Source: Clostridiales bacterium (GTDB lineage: Bacteria > Bacillota > Clostridia > Oscillospirales > JAAYOS01). From it: a stretch of DNA of 5,735 nt. Below the pieces are notes generated by a model. It had not been told where the DNA came from and did no database searches. It worked only from the letters and a program-made list of their open reading frames with translations. The stretch covers positions 1 through 5,735 of the forward strand of contig JAAYMG010000185.1 in the NCBI GenBank assembly GCA_012521525.1, written 5' to 3'. Shown here in pieces: positions 1 to 5,628 of this stretch. How positions within the stretch are numbered: position 1 is the first letter of the stretch; every line of letters begins with the position of its first letter. The translations under genes and the position numbers were made by a program.

Positions 1-303
1 CAACTGAGCCGCTTCGATCGGCTCGATCATTACTTTCTTTGCATCGGAGATGTATTCGTGATTTTCGCTCTCCCCTTCGTCTTTGCTGCCTCCTTCCTTT
101 CCTCCTTCGCCTTTGCTGCCTCCCTTGCTGTCAGACTTTTGGGATGATTGCTGCTTTTGCGATGAATCGCTTCCGCTTTCCTCTGAGCCCGACTTCTGAG
201 AAGAACAGGAAACCAGTAAAATCATTGCCAACAGCAATGATATTGCGATCATGCTCAAGCTTGCCAATGAAAAACCGGTGGTGCTCTTTTTATGTTTTAT
301 CAT
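1..303 (-). CDS. Lipoprotein, N-terminal part (gene runs off left edge)
   Basis: Reading the minus strand from ATG at 303-301 gives 101 codons with no stop before the window edge, so the C-terminal part is missing. Residues 1-33 form a lipoprotein signal peptide: a charged start (MIKHKK), a hydrophobic stretch to about residue 31, and the lipobox L30-V31-S32-C33. Signal peptidase II should cleave before Cys33 and anchor the protein to the outer face of the membrane. Residues 34 to about 83 are a low-complexity linker of Ser, Lys, Gly, Glu and Gln, typical of a tether that holds a domain away from the membrane. The segment after it (HEYISDAKKVMIEPIEAAQL) looks like the start of a folded domain that I cannot identify. 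GAGGTG at 313-308 is a good ribosome binding site 4 bases before the start. Membership of the lipoprotein class is fairly certain; the function is unknown. Confidence 0.85.
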   Translation of the reverse strand, partial: MIKHKKSTTGFSLASLSMIAISLLLAMILLVSCSSQKSGSEESGSDSSQKQQSSQKSDSKGGSKGEGGKEGGSKDEGESENHEYISDAKKVMIEPIEAAQL

Positions 304-377
304 ATAACACCTCGCAGATCATTAATCTTACTGTAAAATCCGGTCGTCTATACTGTCATGTTCATAGCATTACCACT

Positions 378-422
378 AGTATGCCGAATATGCCGCCAAA
401 CAAACAGTATTATTCGCATACT
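378..422. repeat. Inverted repeat in the divergent intergenic region
   Basis: AGTATG (378-383) pairs with CATACT (417-422), and CGAATA (385-390) pairs with TATTCG (411-416), with one bulged C at 384. That makes 12 base pairs around a 20-base spacer. The repeat lies upstream of the minus-strand lipoprotein gene and about 60 bases upstream of the promoter of the plus-strand small gene. CTGTCGA also occurs twice right beside it (421-427 and 429-435). There is no T-run on either side, so a terminator is unlikely. It could be an operator or a leader hairpin of the lipoprotein mRNA. The structure is seen; its role is inferred. I found nothing else firm between 304 and 477. Confidence 0.45.
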
Positions 423-477
423 GTCGAACTGTCGATATGATAAATCAGAAAAATCGATCAATTTAAGTCAGCAAATG

Positions 478-486
478 TGCTATAAT
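478..486 (+). promoter_or_regulatory. Extended -10 promoter for the DUF3006-like gene
   Basis: A perfect TATAAT at 481-486 is preceded by TGC at 478-480, the extended -10 element, within a TGTG context common in Gram-positive promoters. No good -35 hexamer stands 16-18 bases upstream (the region reads about atcaat), as is usual for extended -10 promoters. Transcription would start near 493, giving a leader of about 85 bases before the ATG at 579. Confidence 0.6.
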
Positions 487-578
487 ATACTGAGATAACA
501 TCTTGTCTGATCAATAGCAAATACCGTGCATATTCCATCATACCTATTAAAATCAGCAAAGAGAAAAGAGGAATCAAT

Positions 579-740
579 ATGGAACCGATACAATATAAAG
601 TTTTGCAATTTGACGGAGATTATGCAATCCTGATAACCGCCGACGGCACAAAAACCAAGGTAGCACGTGCTTTGCTTCCGCCGGAAATCGAAGAAGGAAA
701 TTTTCTCATATATGAAAACGCTGAATACAGGATCATCTGA
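579..740 (+). CDS. Small DUF3006-like protein (53 aa)
   Basis: ATG at 579 opens 53 codons ending in TGA at 738-740. A ribosome binding site, AAGAGGA at 566-572, sits 7 bases upstream of the start. The product has the layout of the DUF3006 family: a first strand (YKVLQFDGDYAILITADG, residues 6-23), a basic middle (KTKVARALLPPEIEEG), then a final strand pair (NFLIYENAEYRII). Family members are small beta-barrel-like proteins of about 50-80 residues, often encoded near MBL-fold or ComEC-type genes; their biochemical role is not known to me. There is no signal peptide or membrane segment, so it should be cytosolic. The gene has its own promoter (478-486) and terminator (763-814), so it is a single-gene unit. 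The gene is likely real; the family call rests on pattern recognition only. Confidence 0.75.
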   Translation: MEPIQYKVLQFDGDYAILITADGTKTKVARALLPPEIEEGNFLIYENAEYRII

Positions 741-762
741 CTGCACTTCAACCGATCCGCGG

Positions 763-814
763 ATATACGATTCTTCTTCCTGTTAATGGAAGTTGATAGG
801 ATCGTATATTTTTT
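763..814 (+). terminator. Rho-independent terminator after the DUF3006-like gene
   Basis: ATATACGAT (763-771) pairs with ATCGTATAT (801-809). Inside, CTTCC (776-780) pairs with GGAAG (788-792) around a 7-base loop, with an internal loop between the two helices. A run of six T (809-814) follows directly. It lies 22 bases after the stop codon at 738-740. Confidence 0.8.
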
Positions 815-984
815 GTAAAATTAAGTAAACTCATAAGATCATAGTACAAACGCAAAAGGATCATACTCCATATTTCCTGTTTGAAAAAAGGGCCTGTTCC
901 GTTTAATCGGTGTATCTGTCAATGTAAGAAAAATGGTCCCATACTTACGCACAGGAGCAAATTTAAAGGGAAGTGAAAGATATA

Positions 985-1245
985 ATGAAACAGTTGTTAT
1001 ATTTCAAGTTGGCGCAATGTCCATACTGCAGGCAGGCCGACCGCTGGCTCGAAGAACTGATGGAGGAGAATCCTGAATACAGGAACATACCGATAAGGAC
1101 CGTCTTTGAAGACGTGGAGAAGGATCTTGCAGACAGCTACGACTATTACCTGGTTCCTACCTTCTTCTGCGGTGATGAGAAGCTGCATGAAGGGATCGCG
1201 ACAAAAGAAATCATAAGGAATGTGTTAAACTTCTGCATCGAGTAA
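985..1245 (+). CDS. Glutaredoxin/NrdH-like thiol redoxin (86 aa, CPYC)
   Basis: This is a small thioredoxin-fold protein for dithiol-disulfide exchange in the cytosol. A first beta strand (QLLYFKLA) leads into the redox motif C12-P-Y-C15, followed by a helix (RQADRWLEELMEENPEY). The second half carries Y-L-V-P58-T-F, where Pro58 is the expected cis-proline facing the active site. Cys62 and Cys84 are extra. I chose ATG 985 because the family begins right at this strand. An in-frame GTG at 973 would add four residues, but the GGGA at 968-971 is too close to it. The site for ATG 985 is weak (GTGA, 973-976). Class III ribonucleotide reductase genes lie downstream, so it may supply electrons to NrdD; that is inference, as it is not in the same transcript. 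No clear promoter is visible in 815-972. No terminator separates it from the next gene. Confidence 0.88.
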   Translation: MKQLLYFKLAQCPYCRQADRWLEELMEENPEYRNIPIRTVFEDVEKDLADSYDYYLVPTFFCGDEKLHEGIATKEIIRNVLNFCIE

Positions 1246-1282
1246 GTGTCAGATATACATCGCCTTTCGCCATTGGTTCAAG

Positions 1283-1311
1283 GAATATATTTCACAAAAA
1301 GACTCAAACTA
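1283..1311 (+). promoter_or_regulatory. Possible sporulation-sigma promoter for the Coat F gene
   Basis: GAATA (1283-1287) and CAAACTA (1305-1311), 17 bases apart, resemble the -35 and -10 of sporulation sigma factors of the SigG/SigE group (SigG about GMATA and CATNNTA), with one mismatch in the -10. The start would fall near 1317-1319, which gives a very short leader with the ribosome binding site at its very 5' end. The gene may instead be read through from the redoxin gene. Weak support. Confidence 0.25.
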
Positions 1312-1317
1312 ATTGGC

Positions 1318-1324
1318 GGAGGTG
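1318..1324 (+). promoter_or_regulatory. Ribosome binding site that fixes the Coat F start
   Basis: GGAGGTG is a near-perfect Shine-Dalgarno sequence placed 9 bases before ATG 1334. It rules against the in-frame TTG at 1313, which lies upstream of it. Confidence 0.85.
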
Positions 1325-1333
1325 TATTTTTTT

Positions 1334-1813
1334 ATGAATGCTACAATGAATCTCACCTGGACTCAAAAAGAAAAGAGTTATCTTGAAGACCTGAAAACAC
1401 ATGAGCAGTTATGCATCGAAAAATACTCGCTCTACGCAAACCAGGCCCAATGTGAGCAGTTGAAGCAAATCTGCAAGGCAAACGAAATGTCCGAGCGCAG
1501 CCACCTTGATTCCATCAACCAGTTGCTCAGCGGCAAACTGCCAAACATCAATCAGCAAGGCAACAATCAGCAAAAGTACCAGCAATTCATGAGCACTACG
1601 CAAGTACAGGGAACGCTGTCTGACAAAGATATATGCACAGACATTCTCATGATGGAGAAACAAGTTTCCAGCACATACAACACGGCAGTTTTTGAGTTCC
1701 GTGATACCAATGTCCGCGATGTCCTGAACCATATACAGAAAGAGGAGCAAAAGCACGGCGAGGCAATCTTCCAGTATATGCAAAGCAAAGGGCTCTACAA
1801 CGTACAGAAGTAG
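1334..1813 (+). CDS. Coat F domain spore coat protein, ferritin-like (159 aa)
   Basis: The protein matches the Coat F family (Bacillus CotF relatives), which is made in sporulation and has a ferritin-like four-helix fold. Two similar halves are visible. Residues 11-66 contain THEQLCIEKYSLYANQAQ and MSERSHLD; residues 97-150 contain MMEKQVSSTYNTAVFEFRD and HIQKEEQKHGEAIF. A Gln/Asn-rich linker (residues 71-84) joins them. Each half has Glu-x6-Tyr followed 30 residues later by Glu-x2-His: E24/Y31 with E54/H57, and E108/Y115 with E138/H141. This is the ligand pattern of diiron ferritin-like proteins, so metal binding is possible. There is no signal peptide, as expected for a protein assembled from the mother cell. 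The gene lies 88 bases after the redoxin gene and ends in its own terminator. The family call is confident; any enzymatic role is inference. Confidence 0.9.
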   Translation: MNATMNLTWTQKEKSYLEDLKTHEQLCIEKYSLYANQAQCEQLKQICKANEMSERSHLDSINQLLSGKLPNINQQGNNQQKYQQFMSTTQVQGTLSDKDICTDILMMEKQVSSTYNTAVFEFRDTNVRDVLNHIQKEEQKHGEAIFQYMQSKGLYNVQK

Positions 1814-1820
1814 ATCAAAT

Positions 1821-1860
1821 AACCGGCGTCATGATCCTGGTCAGTCAGGCGCCGGTTTTT
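1821..1860 (+). terminator. Rho-independent terminator after the Coat F gene
   Basis: AACCGGCG (1821-1828) pairs perfectly with CGCCGGTT (1850-1857), extended by a G-U and a C-G pair on the inner side. A T-run (1856-1860, then ATTTAT) follows. It lies 7 bases after the TAG stop and cleanly separates this unit from nrdG. Confidence 0.92.
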
Positions 1861-1939
1861 ATTTATATCAATGTAACGAGAAAATCATAAACATGACACA
1901 GTATAAATCATGCCTGGATAATGGCGATGTTCAGCTTTG

Positions 1940-1981
1940 TTGACTTTGAGTATTGGCAGTGATAATATCAAAGTTGAACTT
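1940..1981 (+). promoter_or_regulatory. Promoter of nrdG with overlapping inverted repeat
   Basis: TTGACT (1940-1945) and TAATAT (1963-1968) are separated by 17 bases, and TGA (1960-1962) gives an extended -10. The start would be near 1975, leaving a leader of about 120 bases. ACTTTGA (1943-1949) and TCAAAGT (1968-1974) form a perfect inverted repeat that spans the -35 to -10 region. A second small palindrome, AAGTT-G-AACTT, covers 1971-1981 at the expected start. This looks like a repressor site, but I recognise no known regulator's consensus. No NrdR box is evident here. The rest of the gap between the Coat F terminator and nrdG shows nothing firm. Confidence 0.5.
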
Positions 1982-2096
1982 GCAATCGTATTTGGAGAAA
2001 GCGATCGTAATACCTGTGAGTATGCTCCATTGTCATACCCGGGTTCAGGCAATCGACAAATAGCCATCTTTAATATGTTTTCATCACGGAGGAAAA

Positions 2097-2789
2097 ATGC
2101 TGATATCAGGTCTTCAAAAGCTCACGCTGCTTGATTATCCGGAAAAATTGGCCGCAACCATATTCACACCCGGATGTAATTTTCGCTGTCCGTTCTGCCA
2201 CAATGCTTCCCTTGTGCTCCAACCGGGCAATGCTCCGATGATTTCTGAGGAAGAAGTGCTCATGTTCCTTGATTCTAGAAAAGGACGGCTGGACGGAGTA
2301 TGCATAACGGGCGGAGAGCCGCTCATGCAAAAAGATGTAGGCGGCTTTATAAAAAAAGTTAAGGAAATGGGCTACCTGGTCAAACTGGACACGAACGGAA
2401 GCTTCTTTGACCGTCTTAAAGCTCTGGTTGACGATAAGCTCGTTGATTATATAGCAATGGATATCAAAAACTCACCCGGTAAGTATGTGCTTACTTCCGC
2501 TGCTACTCCGGACATGATGGAACAGGTAAATAAAAGCGTATCTTTCCTGCTTGAAGGAAGAGTGGACTATGAGTTCAGGACGACCGTAGTAAGCGAGTTT
2601 CATGAAGAAGAGGACTTTCGGGAAATAGGCAGATGGATAGAAGGTGCAAAATCCTATGTCCTTCAGAATTATGAGGATTCCGAAGACGTTATACAGTGCG
2701 GATTGAGCAGCGCGGGCAGGGACAGGCTCCTGAAGTTTGCCGATATCGTACGGCCGTACGTTTGCAGCGTCCATATAAGGGGCATATAG
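2097..2789 (+). CDS. nrdG: Anaerobic ribonucleoside-triphosphate reductase activating protein (radical SAM, 230 aa)
   Basis: This radical-SAM enzyme reductively cleaves S-adenosylmethionine to form the glycyl radical on NrdD. The cluster motif is C27-N-F-R-C31-P-F-C34, whose three cysteines bind a 4Fe-4S cluster. The SAM-binding segment TGGEP is at residues 71-75. Later conserved family blocks are KLDTNGS (96-102), MDIKNSPGKY (121-130), FRTTVV (160-165) and YVLQNY (187-192). At 230 residues it is longer than the E. coli NrdG type and fits the NrdG2 form (TIGR02495-like) that starts with a GLQKLTLLDYPEKLA-type segment. The start ATG 2097 follows GGAGG (2088-2092) with 4 bases between. nrdD lies 278 bases downstream but has its own regulated promoter; no convincing terminator intervenes, so read-through is possible. 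Pyruvate formate-lyase activases share the fold, but the adjacent nrdD settles the assignment. Confidence 0.93.
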   Translation: MLISGLQKLTLLDYPEKLAATIFTPGCNFRCPFCHNASLVLQPGNAPMISEEEVLMFLDSRKGRLDGVCITGGEPLMQKDVGGFIKKVKEMGYLVKLDTNGSFFDRLKALVDDKLVDYIAMDIKNSPGKYVLTSAATPDMMEQVNKSVSFLLEGRVDYEFRTTVVSEFHEEEDFREIGRWIEGAKSYVLQNYEDSEDVIQCGLSSAGRDRLLKFADIVRPYVCSVHIRGI

Positions 2790-2849
2790 TTCATCCGTCA
2801 GTTTATAACTGTCGATGTTGCACATACTGGCTTGCATCGATTTATACAT

Positions 2850-2897
2850 ATTGTATATATTGTGTTTTGTGAAAATAACACACCCAATATATTGTGT
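2850..2897 (+). promoter_or_regulatory. Tandem NrdR boxes upstream of nrdD
   Basis: Two 16-base palindrome-like sites lie 32 bases apart start to start, with a 16-base gap, about three helical turns. Against the pattern ACACAATATATTGTGT, the promoter-proximal site (2882-2897) matches at 15 of 16 positions and the distal site (2850-2865) at 12 of 16. Pairs of such boxes with this spacing are the known signature of NrdR, the ATP-cone repressor of ribonucleotide reductase genes. The proximal box ends 7 bases before the -35, so bound NrdR should hinder RNA polymerase. The nrdR gene itself is not in the window. Confidence 0.85.
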
Positions 2898-2904
2898 TTT
2901 TCGC

Positions 2905-2933
2905 TTGACAAGAAAAGTGCTCCATATTATAAT
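2905..2933 (+). promoter_or_regulatory. Perfect-consensus promoter of nrdD
   Basis: TTGACA (2905-2910), exactly 17 bases, then TATAAT (2928-2933): a perfect housekeeping-sigma promoter, presumably strong and held in check by the NrdR boxes just upstream. The start should be near 2940, giving a leader of about 130 bases before ATG 3068. Confidence 0.9.
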
Positions 2934-3050
2934 TAGCTCACTGGCATTAAAGTCATTTTATGTCACTATATGTCAGGGGGCTTTATTATTACTCAGTAAA
3001 TTCCGGAATTATTGGGTCCTTATCATCAAACTGGCAGTATGGTGCTATTA

Positions 3051-3056
3051 AAGGAG
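3051..3056 (+). promoter_or_regulatory. Ribosome binding site that fixes the nrdD start
   Basis: AAGGAG lies 11 bases before ATG 3068. It supports this start over the in-frame upstream ATG at 2960, which has no such site and would add 36 residues without family similarity ahead of the ATP-cone. Confidence 0.8.
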
Positions 3057-3067
3057 TGGATCGATCA

Positions 3068-5467
3068 ATGTATCAGGTAATAAAAAGGGACGGAAAGATA
3101 GCGGAGTTCAGCATCACAAAAATAGCAAATGCCATCAAGAAAGCATTCGATGCACAGGGGAAAAATTATCACCAGGATATCATCGACTTCCTGGCACTCA
3201 AAGTGACTGCCGATTATCAGGACAAGATCGAAAACGGATATATCACTGTCGAAGCCATCCAGGACAGTGTGGAGCGAGTATTGGTACAGGCCGGATATGC
3301 CGATGTTGCCAAGGCATATATCCTTTACCGCAAACAGAGAGAAAAAGTACGCAACGCAAAATCCACTTTGTTGGACTACAAAGAACTGGTCAACAGTTAT
3401 GTAAATATAGAAGACTGGCGCGTAAAAGAAAACTCGACTGTCACTTATTCAGTCGGCGGACTGATACTCAGCAACTCGGGTGCAATTACTGCCAACTATT
3501 GGCTCTCTGAAGTATATGATGAGGAAGTAGCAAACGCTCACAGAAACGCCGACATACACATACATGACCTTTCCATGCTTACAGGATATTGCGCCGGCTG
3601 GTCGCTGAAGCAGCTGATTCAGGAAGGGCTCGGCGGTGTAGAGGGCAAGATCACTTCCTCCCCTGCCAGCCATCTCTCGACCCTGTGCAACCAGATGGTC
3701 AACTTCCTGGGCATCATGCAGAACGAGTGGGCGGGAGCTCAAGCTTTTTCGTCATTCGATACTTACCTTGCACCCTTCGTCAAGGTCGACAATCTTGACT
3801 ACAAGGAAGTCAAGCAGTGCATACAGTCCTTTATATATGGCGTCAATACTCCCAGCCGCTGGGGCACCCAGGCTCCATTCACGAACATAACACTTGACTG
3901 GACCGTGCCGGACGACCTTGCCGATCTCCCTGCTATCGTCGGCGGCAAGGAAATGGATTTCAAATATAAAGACTGCAAAAAAGAGATGGATATGATAAAC
4001 AAGGCGTTCATCGAGATAATGATCGAGGGCGACGCCAACGGACGCGGGTTCCAGTACCCCATCCCGACATACTCCATCACAAGGGACTTTGACTGGAGCG
4101 ACACGGAGAACAATCGCCTGCTCTTCGAGATGACCGCCAAATATGGTACACCATATTTTTCAAACTATATCAACAGCGATATGAAGCCGAGTGACATTCG
4201 AAGCATGTGCTGCAGGCTGCGCCTCGACCTTCGTGAACTCCGCAAGAAAGGCGGCGGATTCTTCGGAAGCGGAGAGAGCACCGGCTCTATCGGCGTCGTT
4301 ACCATCAACATGCCCCGTATCGCTTATCTGGCCAAGGACGAAGAGGATTTCTATAACCGCCTGGACAAGCTGATGGATATAGCTGCCCGCTCTCTTGACA
4401 CAAAGCGTACAGTCATTACCAAGCTGATGAATGCGGGCCTGTACCCGTACACCAAGAGGTACCTGGGCACATTTGAAAACCACTTTTCAACGATCGGCCT
4501 TATCGGCATGAACGAGGTCGGGCTGAACGCAAAGTGGCTTGGCAAGAACATGCTTGACGAGAGGACACGCAAGTTCACGATCGAAGTGCTCAACCATATG
4601 AGGGACCGCCTCGTAATATATCAGGAGAAATATGGCGCGCTGTTCAACCTTGAGGCAACTCCCGCCGAGTCTACGACTTACAGATTGGCAAAGCACGACG
4701 TTGAGCGCTATCCCGATATCATTACCGCAGCAAAACCAGGCGACACTCCCTACTACACCAACAGTTCTCACCTTCCTGTCGGCGCAACGGACGACCTGTT
4801 CGAGGCACTGGAACTGCAGGATGACCTCCAGGTGCTCTACACCTCCGGTACAGTGTTCCACGCCTTCCTCGGCGAAAAGCTGCCGGATTGGAAAGCAGCC
4901 GCAGCACTCGTGCGCAAGATCGCGGAGAACTACAAACTACCCTACTACACCCTGTCGCCTACTTACTCGGTTTGCAGCACACACGGCTATATAGTCGGCG
5001 AGCACCTCACCTGCCCCGAATGCGGTAAGGAGACGGAGGTTTACAGCCGGATCACGGGTTACTATCGCCCGGTCAAGAACTGGAACGCAGGAAAAGCACA
5101 GGAGTTCAAAGACAGGAAAGAATACGACCCTGATAAGATAATCAACATATCAGAGGCTCGCAACGTTTCCGGCAATGCTGTGAAGACAGGCGATGCACGG
5201 CAGCAGGAAGTGAACACTCAAACGGTCGCTTCCGGCAGTGAGCTCTTGCTGTTCACAACGAAAACCTGTCCCAACTGCCCTTCGGCGAAAAAAGCCCTTG
5301 ATGAGGCCGGTGTAGAATACAGCGTTATGGACGCAGCGGAGCATCAGGACCTTGTAGAAAAGTTTGGGATCATGCAGGCACCAACCCTTGTGTGTGTCAC
5401 AGATAACGGCGCCGTAAAGTATGCAGGGCTCCAGAACATAATGCAGTTCCTGAAAGCAGCGAAATAG
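3068..5467 (+). CDS. nrdD: Class III anaerobic ribonucleoside-triphosphate reductase with C-terminal redoxin domain (799 aa)
   Basis: The glycyl-radical enzyme NrdD makes deoxyribonucleotides without oxygen. Domains in order: an ATP-cone (about residues 1-95, starting MYQVIKRDGKIAEFS) for dATP/ATP control; the ten-stranded barrel core, with Cys175 in TGYCAGWS and the pair Cys381-Cys382 in SMCCRL, one of which should be the catalytic thiyl cysteine; a zinc site with C636-S-T-H639 and C649-P-E-C652; and the glycyl radical loop R661-I-T-G664-Y. After a flexible linker (about 697-724) comes a thioredoxin/glutaredoxin-like domain (725-799) with C734-P-N-C737 and a probable cis-Pro772 in QAPT. The core without this tail is a normal NrdD length. 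No methionine lies between the zinc cysteines and Gly664, unlike formate-using E. coli NrdD. With the fused redoxin, this suggests thiol-based reduction. It has its own NrdR-controlled promoter and is presumably activated by the upstream nrdG product. Identity is very sure; the electron donor is inference. Confidence 0.97.
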   Translation: MYQVIKRDGKIAEFSITKIANAIKKAFDAQGKNYHQDIIDFLALKVTADYQDKIENGYITVEAIQDSVERVLVQAGYADVAKAYILYRKQREKVRNAKSTLLDYKELVNSYVNIEDWRVKENSTVTYSVGGLILSNSGAITANYWLSEVYDEEVANAHRNADIHIHDLSMLTGYCAGWSLKQLIQEGLGGVEGKITSSPASHLSTLCNQMVNFLGIMQNEWAGAQAFSSFDTYLAPFVKVDNLDYKEVKQCIQSFIYGVNTPSRWGTQAPFTNITLDWTVPDDLADLPAIVGGKEMDFKYKDCKKEMDMINKAFIEIMIEGDANGRGFQYPIPTYSITRDFDWSDTENNRLLFEMTAKYGTPYFSNYINSDMKPSDIRSMCCRLRLDLRELRKKGGGFFGSGESTGSIGVVTINMPRIAYLAKDEEDFYNRLDKLMDIAARSLDTKRTVITKLMNAGLYPYTKRYLGTFENHFSTIGLIGMNEVGLNAKWLGKNMLDERTRKFTIEVLNHMRDRLVIYQEKYGALFNLEATPAESTTYRLAKHDVERYPDIITAAKPGDTPYYTNSSHLPVGATDDLFEALELQDDLQVLYTSGTVFHAFLGEKLPDWKAAAALVRKIAENYKLPYYTLSPTYSVCSTHGYIVGEHLTCPECGKETEVYSRITGYYRPVKNWNAGKAQEFKDRKEYDPDKIINISEARNVSGNAVKTGDARQQEVNTQTVASGSELLLFTTKTCPNCPSAKKALDEAGVEYSVMDAAEHQDLVEKFGIMQAPTLVCVTDNGAVKYAGLQNIMQFLKAAK

Positions 5468-5529
5468 GATAAATTGAATAATGGCAAGCGGTACCCTGGG
5501 TTCCTTTCCGGGTACCGCTTGAATTTATC
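5468..5529 (+). terminator. Strong hairpin at the nrdD 3' end, without a T-run
   Basis: CAAGCGGTACCC (5485-5496) pairs perfectly with GGGTACCGCTTG (5510-5521), 12 base pairs around a 13-base loop. An outer helix, GATAAATT (5468-5475) with AATTTATC (5522-5529), starts right after the stop codon; the 9 bases 5476-5484 bulge on the 5' side. No run of T follows on either strand, so it is not a classic intrinsic terminator. It may still stop transcription in either direction or protect the nrdD mRNA 3' end. The structure is certain; its function is inferred. Confidence 0.6.
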
Positions 5530-5628
5530 GCAGCGATTGCAGACATCCTTGCGCTTTATATGGCATAATTTTGGACCAATCAAAATGTGTATTTATGCTA
5601 TTCACAAAAACTATAATACTACCCAATA

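Noticed and set aside
39..440. Plus-strand open frame of 133 codons at the left edge
   Set aside because: It is rich in Cys, Leu, Pro and Phe because it mirrors the Ser/Gly/Lys/Glu linker and signal peptide of the minus-strand lipoprotein. It has no convincing ribosome binding site.
1313..1333. TTG start for the Coat F protein
   Set aside because: The strong GGAGGTG site lies downstream of this TTG and is well placed for ATG 1334.
1896..1911. ACACAGTATA as a possible NrdR box upstream of nrdG
   Set aside because: Only the left half resembles the box; the right half lacks TTGTGT and there is no second site at the proper spacing.
1937..2134. Plus-strand open frame of 65 codons running into nrdG
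   Set aside because: It starts inside the nrdG promoter, has no ribosome binding site, its product resembles no protein family I know, and it overlaps the real nrdG start in another frame.
2812..2840. TCGATG/CATCGA hairpin as an nrdG terminator
   Set aside because: It has only six pairs, a 17-base loop and a weak TTTATA tail, too poor to call a terminator.
2960..3067. N-terminal extension of NrdD from an in-frame ATG at 2960
   Set aside because: It has no ribosome binding site, the 36 extra residues do not resemble the family, and AAGGAG at 3051-3056 points to ATG 3068, where the ATP-cone begins.
3449..4861. Several long antisense open frames inside nrdD
   Set aside because: They are shadows of the codon bias of nrdD; none has a ribosome binding site or recognisable domain.
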